Origin: Diadema setosum
Lineage: Eukaryota > Echinodermata > Echinoidea > Diadematoida > Diadematidae
Direction: 5' to 3'
Length of the DNA: 64,000 nucleotides
NCBI GenBank assembly: GCA_033980235.1
Contig: CM067067.1
Coordinates: forward strand, 11,448,901-11,512,900
A model generated the notes under the pieces. The model had not been told where the DNA came from and searched no databases. It was given only the letters and a program-made list of their open reading frames with translations. A program made the translations under genes and the position numbers. Below, piece by piece: positions 21,981 through 35,100 of the stretch. How positions within the stretch are numbered: the first letter of the stretch is position 1; every line of letters begins with the position of its first letter.

Positions 21981-22017
21981 CTAATAGAATTTCTTCGCTG
22001 CTGCTTCTTGTTTACTC
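21981..22017 (-). CDS. LMAN1: LMAN1 exon 13 (cytosolic tail, stop)
   Basis: 37-bp coding end after acceptor CTTTGCAG. Encodes SKQEAAAKKFY then TAG, against human SQQEAAAKKFF. The di-lysine retrieval signal and one of the two terminal aromatics are retained exactly. Confidence 0.95.
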
Positions 22018-22292
22018 CTGCAAAGAGAAAAAAGGGGGGAAACAAAAACACAAGAACAGTGGGTTACTTATGCTATTTTTTTACATACATAGACATAGAT
22101 TATCAACTAAGGACATGCATGTACTGCTTACACAATAATAATAATACTAATAATAATAATAACAAAAATGATAATAATGATGATGATGATGATGATGATG
22201 ATGATAACAATAATGATAATGATGATGATGATGATAATAATGATAATAATAATAATAATAATAACAATAATAATAATAATAATAATAATAAC

Positions 22293-22324
<32 letters not shown>

Positions 22325-22376
22325 TAATAATAATAATAATAATAATAACAATAATAATAATAATAATAATAATAAC

Positions 22377-22452
<76 letters not shown>

Positions 22453-22461
22453 TTAATAATG

Positions 22462-22492
<31 letters not shown>

Positions 22493-23097
22493 TAACAATA
22501 ATAATTCATTTTGCATCTGGGGCAGCCTCTTCAGTGTTGCCACTGCTCTACCAGAGGGCCCTGCCATTATTATTACCCTAGCATTACCAGGTACCCATTT
22601 ATACTCCTGGGTCAAGAGGGACATAGGAACATAATAACATAAAAATGATTGGTTTTCGTGTGTGTGTGACTATATGTATCAGTATAATGTCTCTGAGAAG
22701 TCATTTTGAAATCTATCTATTTCACTTATTCATTTATATCTATAGCATTATCATTACAATGAATACTATTACTTATCAATGTGTATATACATCCTACACC
22801 ATAACTCTAATTACGTGTCCACAGAATATCTAGTAGATGAAAACAAAAACAAGAGAATACGAGTCACATGACCTATATATTAAAGCAACTCACCTATATG
22901 CCATGTACAAGAATATTACTAGAAACTGGCACAGGACAAAGAAGAAGAATAATGTTGGCGAGAGACATGAAGGCATTTCTGGCATCGGGGGGCACCCCTG
23001 TTGCTTCACCTGATGGAGTGAGAGAAGAAGACACAAGGTTAGAAGAGAGGACATGGATGGAAAAAAAAAAGTAAAGAAGAGAAAGAGATGAGGGTAG

Positions 23098-23129
<32 letters not shown>

Positions 23130-26100
23130 TGACTGAGGGAGGAGAGAGGGAGGGAGAGATAGAACCAAAGGTCAGTGAAGAGGAAGTTATGGGCAGAAAA
23201 AAACTAGAAATGTCGCTTTGGCGACTGGTATGCCTCCGCCATAATGCATGATTTTCCCAATAGGTCTAGATAGTACATGTGGACAATGTGTGATTACATT
23301 TTCACAAAATTGGCAAAATATTGAAATGACAAGTTTGTCACAAATGTGTTGAATGTTCACCTTCCTTGACCTAGGTTTAATTGGATGAATAGGAGAGCAT
23401 GTATCTAGGGATTTAAGGACTTTAACTCGACTTTGACCCAGTCATACATTTAGGCATTGCGTAATTTTAAAGGTACAGGTGTGGAGAAAAAGTGCAATTT
23501 CTGAATTGAATAGTAAATTGTTACCATTTTCATCTGGCCCTTGACCCTAAAATTCATAAGATAATCACTTTCAGGTAGAACATGCATAACAAATGTACTA
23601 AGTTTCAAGATAACTTGAGCCACTTCCGAGATATGGAGGAAAAAGTTAGTTCAGCACTTTCACTTGATCTTTGACCTTTTGACCTTTGAGGCAAAAAAAA
23701 AGAAGAAAAAAAAAACTTTCCAGAGAATTTCTATTAGGTTACACATGTATGCATACACCAAGTGTAAAAAAAAATAACCCTGCTGGCATTGCATGATAGG
23801 AGGGAAATAGTAAAATTTTGAAGTGTTGCACTTGACCTTTGACCCCTGACCTTTGACCCCATGAACCCTACATTCTCTAGATAATCACTTCCAGTCAGTA
23901 TATGTATATACTATGTTCCATGAAGATACCTTGAACAATTTTCCAAGGTATGGAGAAAAAAAAAGAAGTTTTAATATTTTTACTTGACCTTTTGACCTTT
24001 GACCTTTGACCTCATGACCCAAACTTTCACCAGAGAATCTTAATTGGGTAATACATGTATACACTAAGTTTTAAGAAAATATCTTCAGGAATTCAAAAGA
24101 TATGGTGGAAATAGTGAAATTTTATGTATTTGACCCTGACCTTTTGACCTTTGACCTTTGACCTCATTACCCAAACTTTCACCAGAGAATCTTAATTGGG
24201 TAATACATGTATACACTAAGTTTCAAGAAAATATCTTCAGGCAGTCAATAGATATGGTGGAAATAGTGAAATTTTATGTATTTGACCTTGACCTTTTGAC
24301 CTTTGACCTTGAGCATGTGCACCCAAAAGTTGATAGGCACAACTTCACCCCCTAATACACATACATGCCAAGTTTCATTAGGATACCTCAACAGGTTTTG
24401 ATAGTTACCTTGTCCAAAAAATTCATTACGGACGGACGGAAGGACGGAAGGACGGACGGACGGAAGGACGGACGGACGGACGGACAACCCGAAAACATAA
24501 TGCCTCCGGCACCACTTCGTGGCAGAGGCATAAAAAATAAAAGAGAAGAGGGCAGGACACCATGGCCCGAATTCACGAAGGTGGTACAAATGAAACCATG
24601 GTTTAAACCATGGACAAAAACCATGGAATGCTAAGTGTCGCATAGGATATTTCGCTACGAAATCAGTCATTTCGTCGATGAAATGATTATTTTGTAAAGA
24701 AATGACAACATTTTGTAACTAAATGAACATTTCGTCCATGAAATGATAATTTCGTTAACGAAACAGTCATTTTGTCGACGAAATGACCAATTTCGTAACG
24801 AAATATTCCGTTTGACACTTGGCGCTCCATGGTTTTTGTCCATGGTTTAGACCATGGTTTCATTTGTACCACCTTCGTGAATTCGGGCCCAAGAGGAGAG
24901 AAAATCATTCCTTTAACCTGTTGAGGACAAGTCCCGAGTTTACTCGGGCAAGTGTCTATGGGAAATGCGTGTTGTAGCAAAATCAGCCCGTCCTAAATGG
25001 GTTAATTTGGCATCACCATATAAAGAGCAGTATGACCATTTTCCCTTGAATGGATGATTATATATCAATGCAATACCTGTCATAGAGTATGTTAGAACTC
25101 CTCTAAACATTTCTTATTAAACATTTCTTTCCAATGCCAATGAAATATCTGAACTCATTTAACCAGAAAATGGCAACCAAACTTTTTTTCACAGAAAGCT
25201 AAACAGAGACAAGGTAGGCTGAGACAGAAATACTATTAACCGGTTCCATACTGAATACTGAAATCCCCACACACTTCATACACAGACCAACATGTTCCCG
25301 TATAGAATGGGTTAAGTGTCAGTTTGTCTGCCAGACCTCATGACAGTCACCTCCGGTCACCTCCACCTCTCAACCACTCACCTCCGGTCGGCGAACAAGC
25401 TGGAGGACTTGGTCCTGTATGGAGTTGATTTTGTCCTGCATCTCATGGTTGACCAGGGGGTTGCCCTGATTCATCTGAGTGCCACCTTGGGTCGGCTGCC
25501 TGTTGTATATAAGGCCCGCCTTGGTCTGCACATCCCCAACCACACTCCTGAGGAACAGAGACACCAATAGAGTGACAAAAAATGAATAAATAAATAACCT
25601 CTAGTCCTCAAACTTCAGTGTTCACCAGGCTAGATCACCATTCCTACTTTCCACATGTGAGGGGGAAGGGGATGACAATTTGGGTTAATGCTAGGCATTT
25701 TCTTTTCCCTGGGGTAAGGGAACATAATCAGTTTACAGGAAAAAAAAAAGAATGTCTAAGGCAGCTTAACTGGAGCAGCAGTGACATATTTGGAAATGCA
25801 AATAAGACATACCAGTTTTTACAATTATGTCATCATGTCTTCCTCTACTCCACATTTCTTTGATTTGATCTTAGGAGCATGCCGTATCTTTCTATATCAT
25901 GTCCTTCATATTTACACATCAACTTTTTCACTTCAGTGTGGAATCTATTAATCACTTGGGGCTGTTCAGTGCCAGTTATAGTACACAGAATCAGCCTACT
26001 TTAAATGAGTCAAATCTTTCAGGACTGGAGAAAAGACAAGACTCATATCTGAAACTACCAAAAACAGAAACAACAAGGGAAAGTAGAAATTACGCGGTGC

Positions 26101-29100
26101 GTAATATATGTCCCCGCCGGAAGTAGCATTTAGTAGCAAAATGTACAATATAGGTAAAAAGATCAAGGTCAAAGGTCAAAGAAGTCAAAGGTCAAAATTC
26201 TATGTAGAAGTTTTGAAGCCCTCACCTAGTGCCATCACATAAAGCAAACGAAATCGAAATCGGGTTAGAAATGGCGAAGGAGTAGCATTTTGTAGCCAAT
26301 GTACAATATAGGTAAAAAAATCAAGGTCAAAGGTCAAAGAAGTCAAAGATCAAAATTCTGTGTAGAAGTTTTGAAGCCCTCACCTAGTACCATCACATAA
26401 AGCAAACGGAATCAAAATCGGGTTAGAAATGGAGAAGGAGTAGCATTTGGTAGCAAAATGTACAATACAGGTCAAAAATCAAGGTCAAAGGTAAAAGAAG
26501 TCAAAGGTCAAAATTCTGTGTAGAAGTTTTGAAGCCCTCACCTAGTGCCATCACATAAAGCAAACGGAATCAAAATCGGGTTAGAAATGGCGAAGGAGTA
26601 GCATTTTGTAGGCAATGTACAATATAGGTCAAAAATCAAGGTCAAAGGTCACAACTGAAATTCTGTATAGAAGTTTCAAAGCTCCGATGTAGTGCTATCA
26701 TATAAAGCAAACAGAATCAAAATCGGGTTAGAAATGGCGAAGGAGTAGCATTTTGAACATTTTGATCACACACGGACGCACGGACACACACACACGTACG
26801 GAGCCCGTTTCATAGTCCCCTGCTCGAACTCGTTCGGCAGGGACAAAAAATAATCAAAACTTACAAAGAGCATCAACTTGTCCAAGTCCTGCACACGCAT
26901 GGGACTGACTACTAAAAGACGTCTACTTTCTACATAAATGTCTCATCTTACTTCTGATATCAGTGGGTTGTCTCTGTCGAATGCATTGGAGATACACATC
27001 TCTCTCACAAATATTCCTCAGTGCAATGGTTCAAGCTCTTTCCTTTTGTTAGCTATTGTACAAAAGATGCCGACATCATTCAGACTGATAGTACGGACGT
27101 CTTACCTGATATCTCTGACACTCTGCTGGAGCTCTCTCTGTGTGTTGAGTATGGAGTCTACCTCGTGTCTCTGCATCACGGGAGCTGCGCTTCCGGTGAC
27201 CTGCTGGGGTGCACTGCCACCGCCGTGAGGCTGCCCAGACGAGATGAGAGACAGCGTTCTCTCCTGCCTTCCCACTATTTCGTCTAACTTATTGCCAAGC
27301 ATTCTACAGGGGGTCAAATCAATGGACCGCACTTCGTGTCGTATTTGTGACCTCAGAATGATAGCATTGCCATTATAAATCAATGTCTTAAGCAAACACA
27401 TCTGTTACCACAAAAAAAAAGTTACAGATATTAAAGTTAAGAGAGAAGTCATTGAACTCGATGCATACTTCTTTTCATTTGTAATATCTAGGTACAGCCT
27501 GTATCTTCTCTTAGAATCATTTCAAACTTTATACATTTATTTTGTTTCTGTTGCTTGGATGCCTTCCATGTCAAAGTTGCCTTGTTTTGTTTGTGCACAT
27601 CATACAGTTAGTCTTAGCTCTCATGAGTTTGCTTTTCACAAATTAGGCACAAGAAACAAAGTGGCCAGCACCATCCGTGTCATTTATTGTTACAGAATAT
27701 GATTAATAAATTCGTAAGAACAATTGCATTTGTTCAAAATCTTGTACAGTACAGTAACCTACTTGAGGAGTGGTATACTTATATAACCCAAACATGATAA
27801 ATGCTTGGGCCAAGGCAATGCTAAGATTTTTTGCTTCTTTCTTTCTTTCTTTTTTCCTTCTTCAGTATACCTTTCTCATTATTTGACTGGCCCTTTTACA
27901 CATATAGCTTAGATTTATCAATCATCTACAAAATGCATGTTTGCATCTGTAGAGATTAGTCAAATTAGTCAAGCTTTTGAAACAGAACCATTCCAAAAGT
28001 TGATATTTACAATCTACTGTAGATCACAATACATTTCCCCCAACTTTTCATTAAGTGCAGGAGATGGTGGGTGCAGATACTCACTTGACTTGAGTCATGA
28101 GAGAATTCTGTGCGTTGAGTATGAGCTTCAATTCTCTTGTAAAATCATCTTCAAACTGCAAAGGGGAAAACAGGCAAGACAAGATTAGATACCATTCTAA
28201 AAATACCCCCAATGACATGACATATTTTTTCTCACACATAAAACCTTTCAAAACATGGGAGGTATCCTGGACATTTCAGAAGCAACTAGAAATGTCGCTA
28301 CAGCGACTGGTTATACCCCCGCCAAACAACATTTCATAAGCTTTGGTCAAAACAACATTTGATAAGCTTTGGTCACAAAACTGAGGAAGTAGTTAAATCC
28401 GCAAGATCTTTCCTTGATCTTCTGCCATTAATATGCCGTTACCATGGCAACGTACTTTCGGGTACTGTCGAAAAATGCGTCTTGCACATCTACAACCAAA
28501 GGCACACATCTGTACCGAGTTTCATGGAAATTGGGCAAAAACTGAGGAAGTAGTTTGCAACACAAAATTTTCCATCATTTTGGCTCATAATATGTGAGCT
28601 GTTACCATGGCAACATACTTTTTGTCACTGTCAAGAAATGTGTCATGCTGACCTATATCCTAAGACAAACATTAAATATGAATTCCATGAGAATTGGAAG
28701 AACACTGATGAAGCAGTTTTGCCATGAAGCATTTTGCCCTATATTTTACCAATAACATGCCGTTACCATGGCAATGCACTTTTTGCCACTGCGGAAATAT
28801 GTGTCTTGCACATTAACATATTCAGATGAACATCTGTACCTAATTTCATAAAAATTGATCAAAAACTGTGGGAGGAGTTCGCGACGCAAGATTTGTACCC
28901 ATTTTTGTCCATAATATGCCGTTACCATGGCAACGTACTTTTGGGTACTATAAAAAAATACGTCTTGCACATCTACAACCCAAGGCACACATCTGCGCCA
29001 AGTTTTATGGGAATCGGTTGAAAACTGAGGAAGTAGTTCGCGACGCAAGATTTGTACCCATTTTTGCCCATAATATGACGTTACCATGGCAACATACTTT

Positions 29101-32100
29101 TGGGTACTGTCAAAAAATACGTCTTGCACATCTACAACCCAAGGCACACATCTGTGCCAAGTTTTATGGGAATCGGTTGAAAACTGAGGAAGTAGTTCGC
29201 GACGCAAGATTTGCAACGGACCGACCGCCCGACCGACCGCCCGTCCGCTGATTCCTATATACCCCCTTCAAACTTCGTTTGGCGGGGGTATAATAAATTC
29301 TTGACATAACAAAGTTGTTAAACAGCAATACAGTTCATTTTCTCTTTAAAAATTTTGCAATAAAGCCTAAAATATAAGATTTCACTATTTTTCTCATTAA
29401 ACAATAACTGTAGATGTTTTATTCTGGGAACAAGTTTATTATAACTATTGTTCACATTTTGCATATTTTTCAATACTTAACATTGATTATACTGATTAAT
29501 ACTTTTTAAATTGGTTGTTTCTATCCCTAATTCACATTTTAGAACTATTTTGCAGCACTAAAGCAGGGTTTTTGTTTTATTTGCAAATGGTAAATAATGC
29601 CTTTAAGCAACGGAATGGAAAGTCAACTCACGAATGAATCTGTATCCTCATATTCGTCCCTCACTTTGTCTGGGTGTTGCTGTCGGAAACTGTGTGGGGA
29701 AAAAATATATAGAACAATGAGCACACATGCAGTAGTGTCAACACAGACTGCAACATTGCAATCCTAATCAGACTTCTGATTCATAAGACTAGCACATGAT
29801 GATCTTCTACCAAATCAAATACAGAAAAAGAAATGCAATTGTCACATTTACTCATGTCAAATTCATACATATGCATAATATTTTAGATTACTTTGTAAAT
29901 ACATACTTTCATTCTTTTCAAATACATTACAAAAAAAATCCTTACTGACTCAAATCTCACTTTCATTATCAATTCAAATAAATAGGAAGAATTTTTGAAC
30001 TGTCATACAGCAAACAGTAGCCTGATCAATTTTCATTTACTCATACACAGATACAGTCTACACAGTTGACAATTTGTTCACCAAAAACAGCTGCCTACAG
30101 GTTCCCTAAATTAAACCACTTCGAGAGAAAATGACTGTAGTGTACTTACTCTTCTCTCTGCTTTTGGAGCTTTCCTTGGAACTCATCAAACTCATCTTTG
30201 AATTTCTTGGCCTCTTCATCTGTGATGAATCCGTCTTGATCAGTCTAAAACGGGGGACAGTGTGTACACAAATTATTTACAGTTTGAAATAAGCTAAGCA
30301 ACCACGGCAACAGAGTGAGAGTGCATGTAACTATGCAATGAAATAGAATCCAAATCACTCATGAACTAGTCAAGTTTTAACATTGGACATTCAATTCTGT
30401 TGTCTCAAAACATAAGATTGCTTAAATATTAAAACTACAACTGACACTTGGCTCAAATAAGAAATGAAGATAATGGCTGGTATATATATGTGTATTATTG
30501 TCAATGCCAATTCTTTCTTAAAGCATAATTTCCACACTTACCCTAGATTCTGGAGTCTGTAGACTGTGAGTTAGGAATTTCATGACATCATGGTCATCTG
30601 GAGATCAAGAAAACAACATAAAAGATGATATAAATTGCAATGCTATCACATGTTCTGGCAATATTTTTTCCTTCAGACCACATTGTTTCTACAAGTTTCA
30701 TTCTATCAGTTGACACATCACAAGCAATCCTTATACACATTTGAGAAAGTTTATGGCAAGAAAGCAAAACATACACACACATACACACAAATGACTGGCA
30801 CGTACTAAAAGAAAGGTTAGAGCAACATGCATGCATGCTGTACACAGCAGTTTTTTAGCAGATAGTAAATATGTAGCAAATGTGTTCTATCATTTGGCCT
30901 GGATTTATTTTATCTCTTGAGAGATATTTTACTAAAAATTGATACAAGGAGTATCTAAAGATGATAACTTAACTATGCCATAGATAAAAACTTTTCACAA
31001 AGGAAGTTCAACTAAGCGTAACAGGGCTGCAGAAGTGCTATGATTGAAAGCTCATATACATACTGCATGCACCACATCTTCTATAAGACAATTTCCCAGG
31101 TGGCTGAATTTGCAAATGAGAATCACATTGACAGAATGAAAAAAAAATTATCACTCTTTTTCATGAGAAAAGTTTGCAATTTCTACCTTATAGATTACAT
31201 GCCAAGTATTTGTGTTATGTTAGGTCATGTTTTCACAAGTTGTTATTTTGAATAAAAAAATGAACACAGAAAATGGGATTCCATCAGCATGGCTATAATT
31301 CATCAATATCATATATATTTCTGGTCAGTTTCCCTCTGCGTTTATTAAAAGTTGTGAATTTGAGAATATCTGTTGACTCACAAATTCAAAATCATCACCA
31401 CAAAAATGTGAGCAGTATGTGCAAGGATTGGACAAAGTGTTGAAATTCAAGGGTGCCATTTACGGCTACAAAAGGCCACTATCTAGTTCTCTTGTGGGTA
31501 CTATTTTGGAATTTTGAGTCTGATTTAAAAGAAACGCTTCAAGTTCTTAAACTTTAAAATTCACTGTCATCAAGTACATCATAAATTGTGGTACACTTAA
31601 TCAAGGAAATGTTAAAAACAGCAACCATCATTTGCAAGGGTGATTCACCTTACTCTTATTTTTCCAAAATTCACTACCTTGTCAAGTGCATCTTTTATTG
31701 AACCTACATGCATGCTACAGGAACCTTCTACACATTCTTGTGAGCCACAATGCCTTTGATTAAACATATATATATATTATATATTTCTGTGAGTATTGCA
31801 TTTCACTTGTCAAAAAGGTAATCTACAAGGTTGCCTAGAAGTTCATCTCACCTGCAAGTCCTCCCGTTGCAGCGGAGATGCCAAAGTATCCCCTGCTTGG
31901 TAGATACACATTCTCTGATCTCATACACAGCTCGTAATCATGGTCACTGCCAGTCATTCCATTGTGAAAGTATACCTGAAATTTTAATGGAAATGAGCAA
32001 ATCAGTACAAAGACAAACGGGTAATGCAGACAAATCTATCCTGCATAAGATTACTGACCACAGAAAGCAATTTATTTGTTCCAAACTGTATAATCCATCT

Positions 32101-35100
32101 AGTCTTTGCTTTCTCCATCTCTCTATAATGAAGACTACATCACATGAGGCACACTAATACCTGGCCTCCTACCTCTAAAACTTTACAGCAGAAATCCAAA
32201 CACACACGTACATACATCCCTTACAGACAAATGGCCTGTAAGTATACATTTCGTGTACACTCAGACACATGTGCACACTCTCTTGCCACACAATTTCAAA
32301 TTTCAGCTATATCACTAGCCATAGAAGTTTTACAGGCATTAAAATTCATGTTCAATTGCTTATTCCTATTCAACAATGCACCTAAACCAATGACCCAAGG
32401 AGAAACCGAGACAGTTAAGATGACCCTACTCACGGTGAGTATGTTCTTGTAGTATTCCACCTTGGCGCGGACTGGGAAGGGTTTGTTTCGGAAGTCCCTC
32501 ATGCACCCTCCCATCTGCTGCATCAGGCCGTCGTTGTGGTGCTCGTATTGCTTCGTGCCGTCATTGGTGATGACCAGGATGTAAGGGTTGTTGCGCTGGT
32601 TGTCGTTGTCGAACGAGTCAAAGAAGAGACCCATGCCAATCCACTTGTCAGAGCTGCCGTACACTGGGCCCTCGACCCCTTGATCCTGGGTGAACCATAT
32701 GGCCTGGGCCAGAAGACAAGTATAGAGTAGTGAGGACAGGGAACAGCTGTACACAGACTAACATTGTCACCACCATTGGCAGTCTTTTCATACATGACAT
32801 TGATAGCACTTTTGAGATGCTTGATTCTAGAATCTGTGACTCAGGATCCTTAAAAACATGCAGTCAGCTTTGGCTGTAAATTCAAAGGACTCCCTGCATA
32901 CCAAGTCTCCTAACAATAAGAATACTCAAGTCCAACAGTGAGGGAGGAAACACAAGCATTACTCATCACAGAGCGTTAATGAGAATCAATAAGTTTCCCT
33001 CGATGTCTATCACACCTCCTCAGAGGCATTGTGCCACACAACAGACACAAAATGAAGCATTCCATATCCTGAAAGCTCCATATCCTCAGCACAATTATTT
33101 GAAATACAACATTAAGCATAAACGTGCCATCTATCATATCCACTACATTACCCATTTGTAAATTGCAAAAAGAAAAATGGATATTGAACGGTGAAGTCTG
33201 CTCAGGTAGACATTTCTTAATCTACATTACTCACAAGGCCATCTGCTCCGACACGACCTCTGCCAGTGACCTTGAAAATGACCTCTATTTCCCACCAGTC
33301 AAAATCTGTCTGCCGCTTAGACCAGATGAATCCTTTGGAAGAATGAAGAACATATCTCTTGGGTTGACAATATCAAGCGGTGCAAACAACGCATGTACAC
33401 ATGTGCCACAATGCAAGCAAAAATTTGCAACTATGAATCTATTCCTCTTCTGTGTTAGGGTAGAAAGAGTAGAGAGAGAAATGAGGGACAGTATGAAACC
33501 TTTTTTTTTTTCGTCTGGAAATTGGAATACAAAAGTGATTTAATAAATTGCAAGGTACACTGCATCAACCCGAGGTCATCAGATCTCTATAATGGTCTGT
33601 TCAAACAAAGCAAGGTTTAGGTGTCCTTGTATGTTGATGACACAGAGTACCGGCATGTTGAATTTCACGCCGTTGATTGATTAACCACTCCTTAACCGTG
33701 AACAGGTGAGTAGCTAGTACACTTACAGGAGTTGAATCAATAATTCTCCCTTTACACATAACAGAAGTCTGAAATTTCCATGGGAATGAGTACATACACT
33801 TCATATTTGCACTTCCATCATAATTTAACTACTGTGGATCCACTCGACACACTTCACATATTATATGACAGAACTTGAGACTTTGTGCAAACAGCACACA
33901 ACAAAAGGCGCCACAGTGACAAATAATGCCTAACATGACTGCAAATGGAATGGAAAAGCTCTAGAGGTATGCTTGTGCAATCAATTAATACATTTAATTA
34001 AGGGGCACAGTTTGTTTGTTTCTCCTGTTAAAGATCTTTGTCTTAAGCCTAATGATATAAATCTACCTGCCTGCCATTGGTAAATTGCAATTTTGATGGA
34101 TTTCTGATGTTAAGTTCTACAAAAACAACAAAAAATGAGATTTATAAACCTGAAAGATACTACATTACTTAAATCAAATATAGTATTTTTAAACAAAGAT
34201 ATCAGCCTAATGACTATGGTCCCTAAAAATGGGAGAACATGTACTCTTCCTTCCACATTGTCCCTGAGTAAGTATAAAAAGTAAGCTACCTTTCAATAAA
34301 ATGCATAAAAACAAAAAGATATGTAAATTTGTTTGCACAAGCAATTATGTGTTCAAATGTTTCATCACACCTCACTTAAGTTCAGTTTGATATTGATTCA
34401 CTTCTACACCTGCATAGTAGAATCTGTGTGGAGACAAAACTTATGATTTGAATGACCTGTGACAAGTTGTTTTTTCTTAAGAAGAAAGATTAAACTTCAA
34501 CAAACCATCAAAATTGAAAGCATTGGGAGCAGTGATTAAACAAAAATATTCAAATTTAACACATTTGATGTATATTAATGTGTAGGTCAGTTGTATCACA
34601 AAACATCCTACCTAATGAAAATTTTTGCAATAAAGCCTAAAATATAAGGAGATTTCACTCTTTTTCTCAATAAACCATAACTGTAAATGGTTTATTCTAG
34701 AAACCATGTACTTATAACTAATGTTCACATTTTGTATACTTAACAATACTTCACAATTATTATATTGACGAAATTGTTTACATTGGTTGTTTCTATCCCT
34801 AACTCAAGTTTTAGAACTATATATTTCTTTTAGCACTTAAGCTGGGTATTTGTTTCATCTGTAAATGGTAAATAATGCCTTTATCTATAAGAAAAAAAAA
34901 AATGGTTAGTTCACACTTGTAAGGTACACATGCAACAATTCCACTGTACACAGATGATACAGAATACTTCCAGGGGGAACTGTGCCTTCTTGACTGCTTA
35001 AACAAGTCTTGAAATATGAGCAGGTGCATTTGTTGCGACCCCTATCAAATCATGAAGATTTGAAATAATTTCTCCCCCCCCCAACAAAATCAGTCCCCCA

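Noticed and set aside
22008..22634. Long open frame encoding poly-asparagine (and poly-Leu/Ile in other frames)
   Set aside because: It is a direct translation of the AAT microsatellite inside LMAN1 intron 12; no start context or homology.
28746..29251. Open frames on both strands with repeated peptide units at element C
   Set aside because: The repetition follows the ~160-bp tandem DNA units, appears on both strands and lacks any domain; non-coding element core.
23204..29294. CRISPR-like array (regular ~160-bp repeats)
   Set aside because: Eukaryotic context, contiguous tandem units without unique spacers, bounded by transposon-type hairpins.
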